In this document: piece after piece, positions 5,946-7,824 of the stretch
Layout: the number at the start of each line of letters is the position of its first letter
Position numbering within the stretch: the first letter of the stretch is position 1
From: Pseudomonadota bacterium
GTDB taxonomy: Bacteria > Pseudomonadota > Alphaproteobacteria > Sphingomonadales > Sphingomonadaceae
Assembly (NCBI GenBank): GCA_023427285.1
Contig: JAEZBH010000233.1
Span: forward strand, 1-7,824
DNA length: 7,824 bases
Direction: 5' to 3'
Notes under the pieces: model-generated
Databases searched by the model: none
What the model was told of the DNA's origin: nothing
What the model saw: the letters and a program-made list of their open reading frames with translations, nothing else
Position numbers and translations under genes: made by a program

Positions 5946-7824
5946 ATGGCTCTCTTGGATCCTCGCGTCACGCTGGAAGACAAATACACCAAGCAGCGTG
6001 GCCGAGTGTTTATGACAGGTCTGCAGGCGCTGGTGCGCCTGCCGATGGTTCAGGCCGCCCGCGATCATGCGGCAGGCCTCAAGACTGCGGGTTTCATCTC
6101 GGGCTACCGGGGGTCTCCGCTGGGCAACTATGACCAGGAACTCTGGCATGCTCGCAAACTGCTGGAAGAGAAGAACATCGTTTTCCGCTCCGGCGTGAAC
6201 GAGGATCTGGCCGCCACCGCCGTGTGGGGCACCCAGCAGGTCGGCCTGAGGCCCGGCGCGAAATATGACGGCGTTTTTGGCATCTGGTACGGCAAGGGGC
6301 CGGGTCTTGACCGCTCGATGGACGTGATGAAGCACGCCAACGCGGCGGGCACGTCTCCGCTGGGCGGCGTTCTGGCCATCGTGGGCGATGACCACGGCGC
6401 CAAGTCCTCGACGCTGCCGCACCAGTCTGACCACAATTTCCAGGCGGCGTTCATGCCGTTCCTGTATCCCTCCAGCGTGCATGAGTATGTGGAATATGGC
6501 CTGCTCGGCATCGCCATGTCCCGCTTCTCCGGTTGCTGGGTGGGTCTGAAAGCCACCGCCGATACGGTTGAAACCGGCGCAACGGTTGATCTGGAAAGCG
6601 AATGGCGGGAAATCGTCATTCCGGATTTCCAGATGCCCGAAGGCGGTGTGCATATCCGCCTTGGCGACGTGTGGCGCGAGGAGGACTCCCGCCTCCAGCT
6701 CTACAAGGGCTTTGCCGCGCTGGCCTTCGCCAAGGCCAACAAGATCGACAAGGTGATCTGGGACAGCCCGCGCCCGCGCCTCGGCATCATCTCGGCCGGC
6801 AAGTCCTACGCCGATACGCTGCAAGCGCTGGACGAGCTGGGCATCGACGAGACAGTGGCGGCAGAGATCGGCCTCAAGCTGTACAAGGTCGGTATGCCCT
6901 GGCCGCTGGAGCCGGACGGCGTGCGCCAGTTCTGCGAAGGGCTGGAGGAAGTTCTCGTTATCGAAGAAAAGCGGGAATTTCTGGAGCACCAGATCAAGTG
7001 GCAGCTCTATAACTGGGACGAGAAGGTGCGCCCGCGCGTCGTCGGCAAGTACGACGAGACGGGGCAGTGGCTGCTGCATCCTGACAACGAGCTGAGCCTT
7101 GGCGAGATTGCACACGTGATCGCCGCGCGTATCGCCCGCTTCCACCAGACGGACCGGATCAAGGCGAAGCTGGAGGTCTTTGCTGCCCGCGCTGCGGCCA
7201 AGAAGGGCTATGCCGCGCCGATTGTCCGCAAGCCGTAATTCTGCTCGGGCTGCCCGCACAATACCTCGACCAAGGTGCCCGAAGGCAGCCGGGCGTTTGC
7301 GGGTATTGGGTGCCACATCATGGCGCTGTGGATGGACCGCAGCACAGACACCTTCACCCAGATGGGCGGCGAGGGCGTGACGTGGGTGGGCGAGGCCCCC
7401 TTCACCGACGAGAAGCACGTTTTCTGCAACCTGGGCGATGGCACCTACTTCCACTCCGGCATTCTGGCGATCCGCCAGTCCGTGGCGGCCGGGGTGAACA
7501 TCACCTACAAGCTGCTCTACAACGATGCGGTCGCCATGACCGGCGGCCAGCACGTGGACGGCGAACTAACCGTGCCGGAGCTGGTGCAGCAGCTCATCGG
7601 CGAGAGCGTGAAGAAAATCGTCGTGCTCACCGAGGACATGAGCCGGTACACGAACATCCGCTTCCCCGATGGCGTTGAACTGCTGCCGCGCTCTGAACTG
7701 GACCGGGTGCAGCGGGAATTTCGCGAGATGCAGGGCTGTACGGCCATTGTCTATGACCAGACCTGCGCGGCCGAGAAGCGCCGCCGCCGCAAGCGCGGCC
7801 TGATGGAGGACCCGGCGCGCCGCG
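5946..7824 (+). pseudogene. Indolepyruvate ferredoxin oxidoreductase family protein, interrupted by one in-frame stop; 3' end outside window
   Basis: Family members are large fused enzymes (over 1100 residues) related to IorA/IorB that oxidatively decarboxylate aryl-pyruvates or related 2-oxoacids to acyl-CoA using thiamine diphosphate. The start at 5946 has AAGGAG six bases upstream; an ATG six codons earlier lies before that site. The N-terminal 430 residues hold the pyrimidine-binding domain (FISGYRGSPLGNYDQEL at 50-66, RSGVNEDLAATAVWGTQQ at 81-98, KYDGVFGIWYGKGPG at 106-120, GDDHGAKSS at 147-155) and a second domain (IISAGKSYAD at 281-290, EVLVIEEKREFLEHQI at 335-350). Codon 431 is TAA where the family has Tyr in PYFCSGCPHN. 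The same frame then continues for 195 codons with FCSGCPHNTST, GIGCH, MGGEGV, the diphosphate-binding GDGTYFHSG (497-505), YNDAVAMTGGQ and YDQTCAAEKRRRRKRG. The truncated product would lack the diphosphate-binding half of the active site and should be inactive. Only one lesion is visible, so recent loss or a base-call error are both possible. Confidence 0.9.
7236..7238 (+). other. Premature in-frame TAA inside the oxidoreductase gene
   Basis: The codons read AAG CCG TAA TTC TGC TCG GGC TGC CCG CAC AAT. Replacing TAA by TAC or TAT restores the conserved PYFCSGCPHN stretch, so a single base substitution explains the stop and no frameshift is needed. UAA is not a known selenocysteine or pyrrolysine codon and is usually the least leaky stop, so recoding is unlikely. 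The next in-frame ATG, at 7320, lacks a ribosome-binding site and would drop the cysteine motif. Confidence 0.88.

Noticed and set aside
5910..7553. A 547-codon open frame on the minus strand, opposite the oxidoreductase
   Set aside because: It is antisense to well-conserved family motifs, has no recognisable domain, and its composition is typical of a shadow frame in GC-rich DNA.
7239..7824. Segment after the TAA as an independent second gene
   Set aside because: It begins mid-motif, has no start codon with a ribosome-binding site nearby, and continues the same frame; it is the remainder of one interrupted gene.

Overview
The window looks like a chromosomal segment from a GC-rich Gram-negative bacterium, most likely an alphaproteobacterium. 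The evidence is the cluster ubiK-type gene / ybjN-type gene / proC on one strand, a lipoprotein-type RND adaptor next to an inner-membrane RND pump, and a large fused indolepyruvate ferredoxin oxidoreductase family gene. Genus or order cannot be fixed from the sequence alone. No RNA genes, insertion sequences, CRISPR arrays or phage genes were found, so this reads as ordinary core-type chromosome.

Layout, left to right. Positions 1-318 (minus) hold the N-terminal 106 codons of pyrroline-5-carboxylate reductase (proC), cut by the window edge. Just upstream of it in the same direction are a YbjN-domain protein (331-840) and, after a 142-base gap with a possible promoter, a UbiK/BMFP family small coiled-coil protein (983-1288). 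A strong hairpin at 1465-1498 separates this cluster from a two-gene efflux operon on the same strand: an RND permease of 1039 residues (1522-4641), preceded in the transcript by its periplasmic adaptor lipoprotein (4647-5750). The two efflux genes are 5 bases apart and appear translationally coupled. No outer-membrane channel gene or local regulator lies in the window.

A 195-base divergent intergenic region (5751-5945) carries two short perfect inverted repeats that could be operators. To its right, on the plus strand, an indolepyruvate ferredoxin oxidoreductase family gene starts at 5946 and runs off the window end. It is interrupted by a single in-frame TAA at 7236-7238, exactly where the family's P-Y-F-C-S-G-C-P-H-N motif should have its tyrosine. 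Translation continues in the same frame for 195 further codons with all expected thiamine-diphosphate-domain motifs intact. This is the most notable observation: a fresh nonsense mutation, or a sequencing error, in an otherwise well-preserved catabolic gene.

Functionally, three unrelated modules sit side by side: proline synthesis with a ubiquinone-biosynthesis accessory factor and a YbjN protein, multidrug-type efflux, and 2-oxoacid (probably aryl-pyruvate) oxidation. I did not see convincing evidence of a previously undescribed system.
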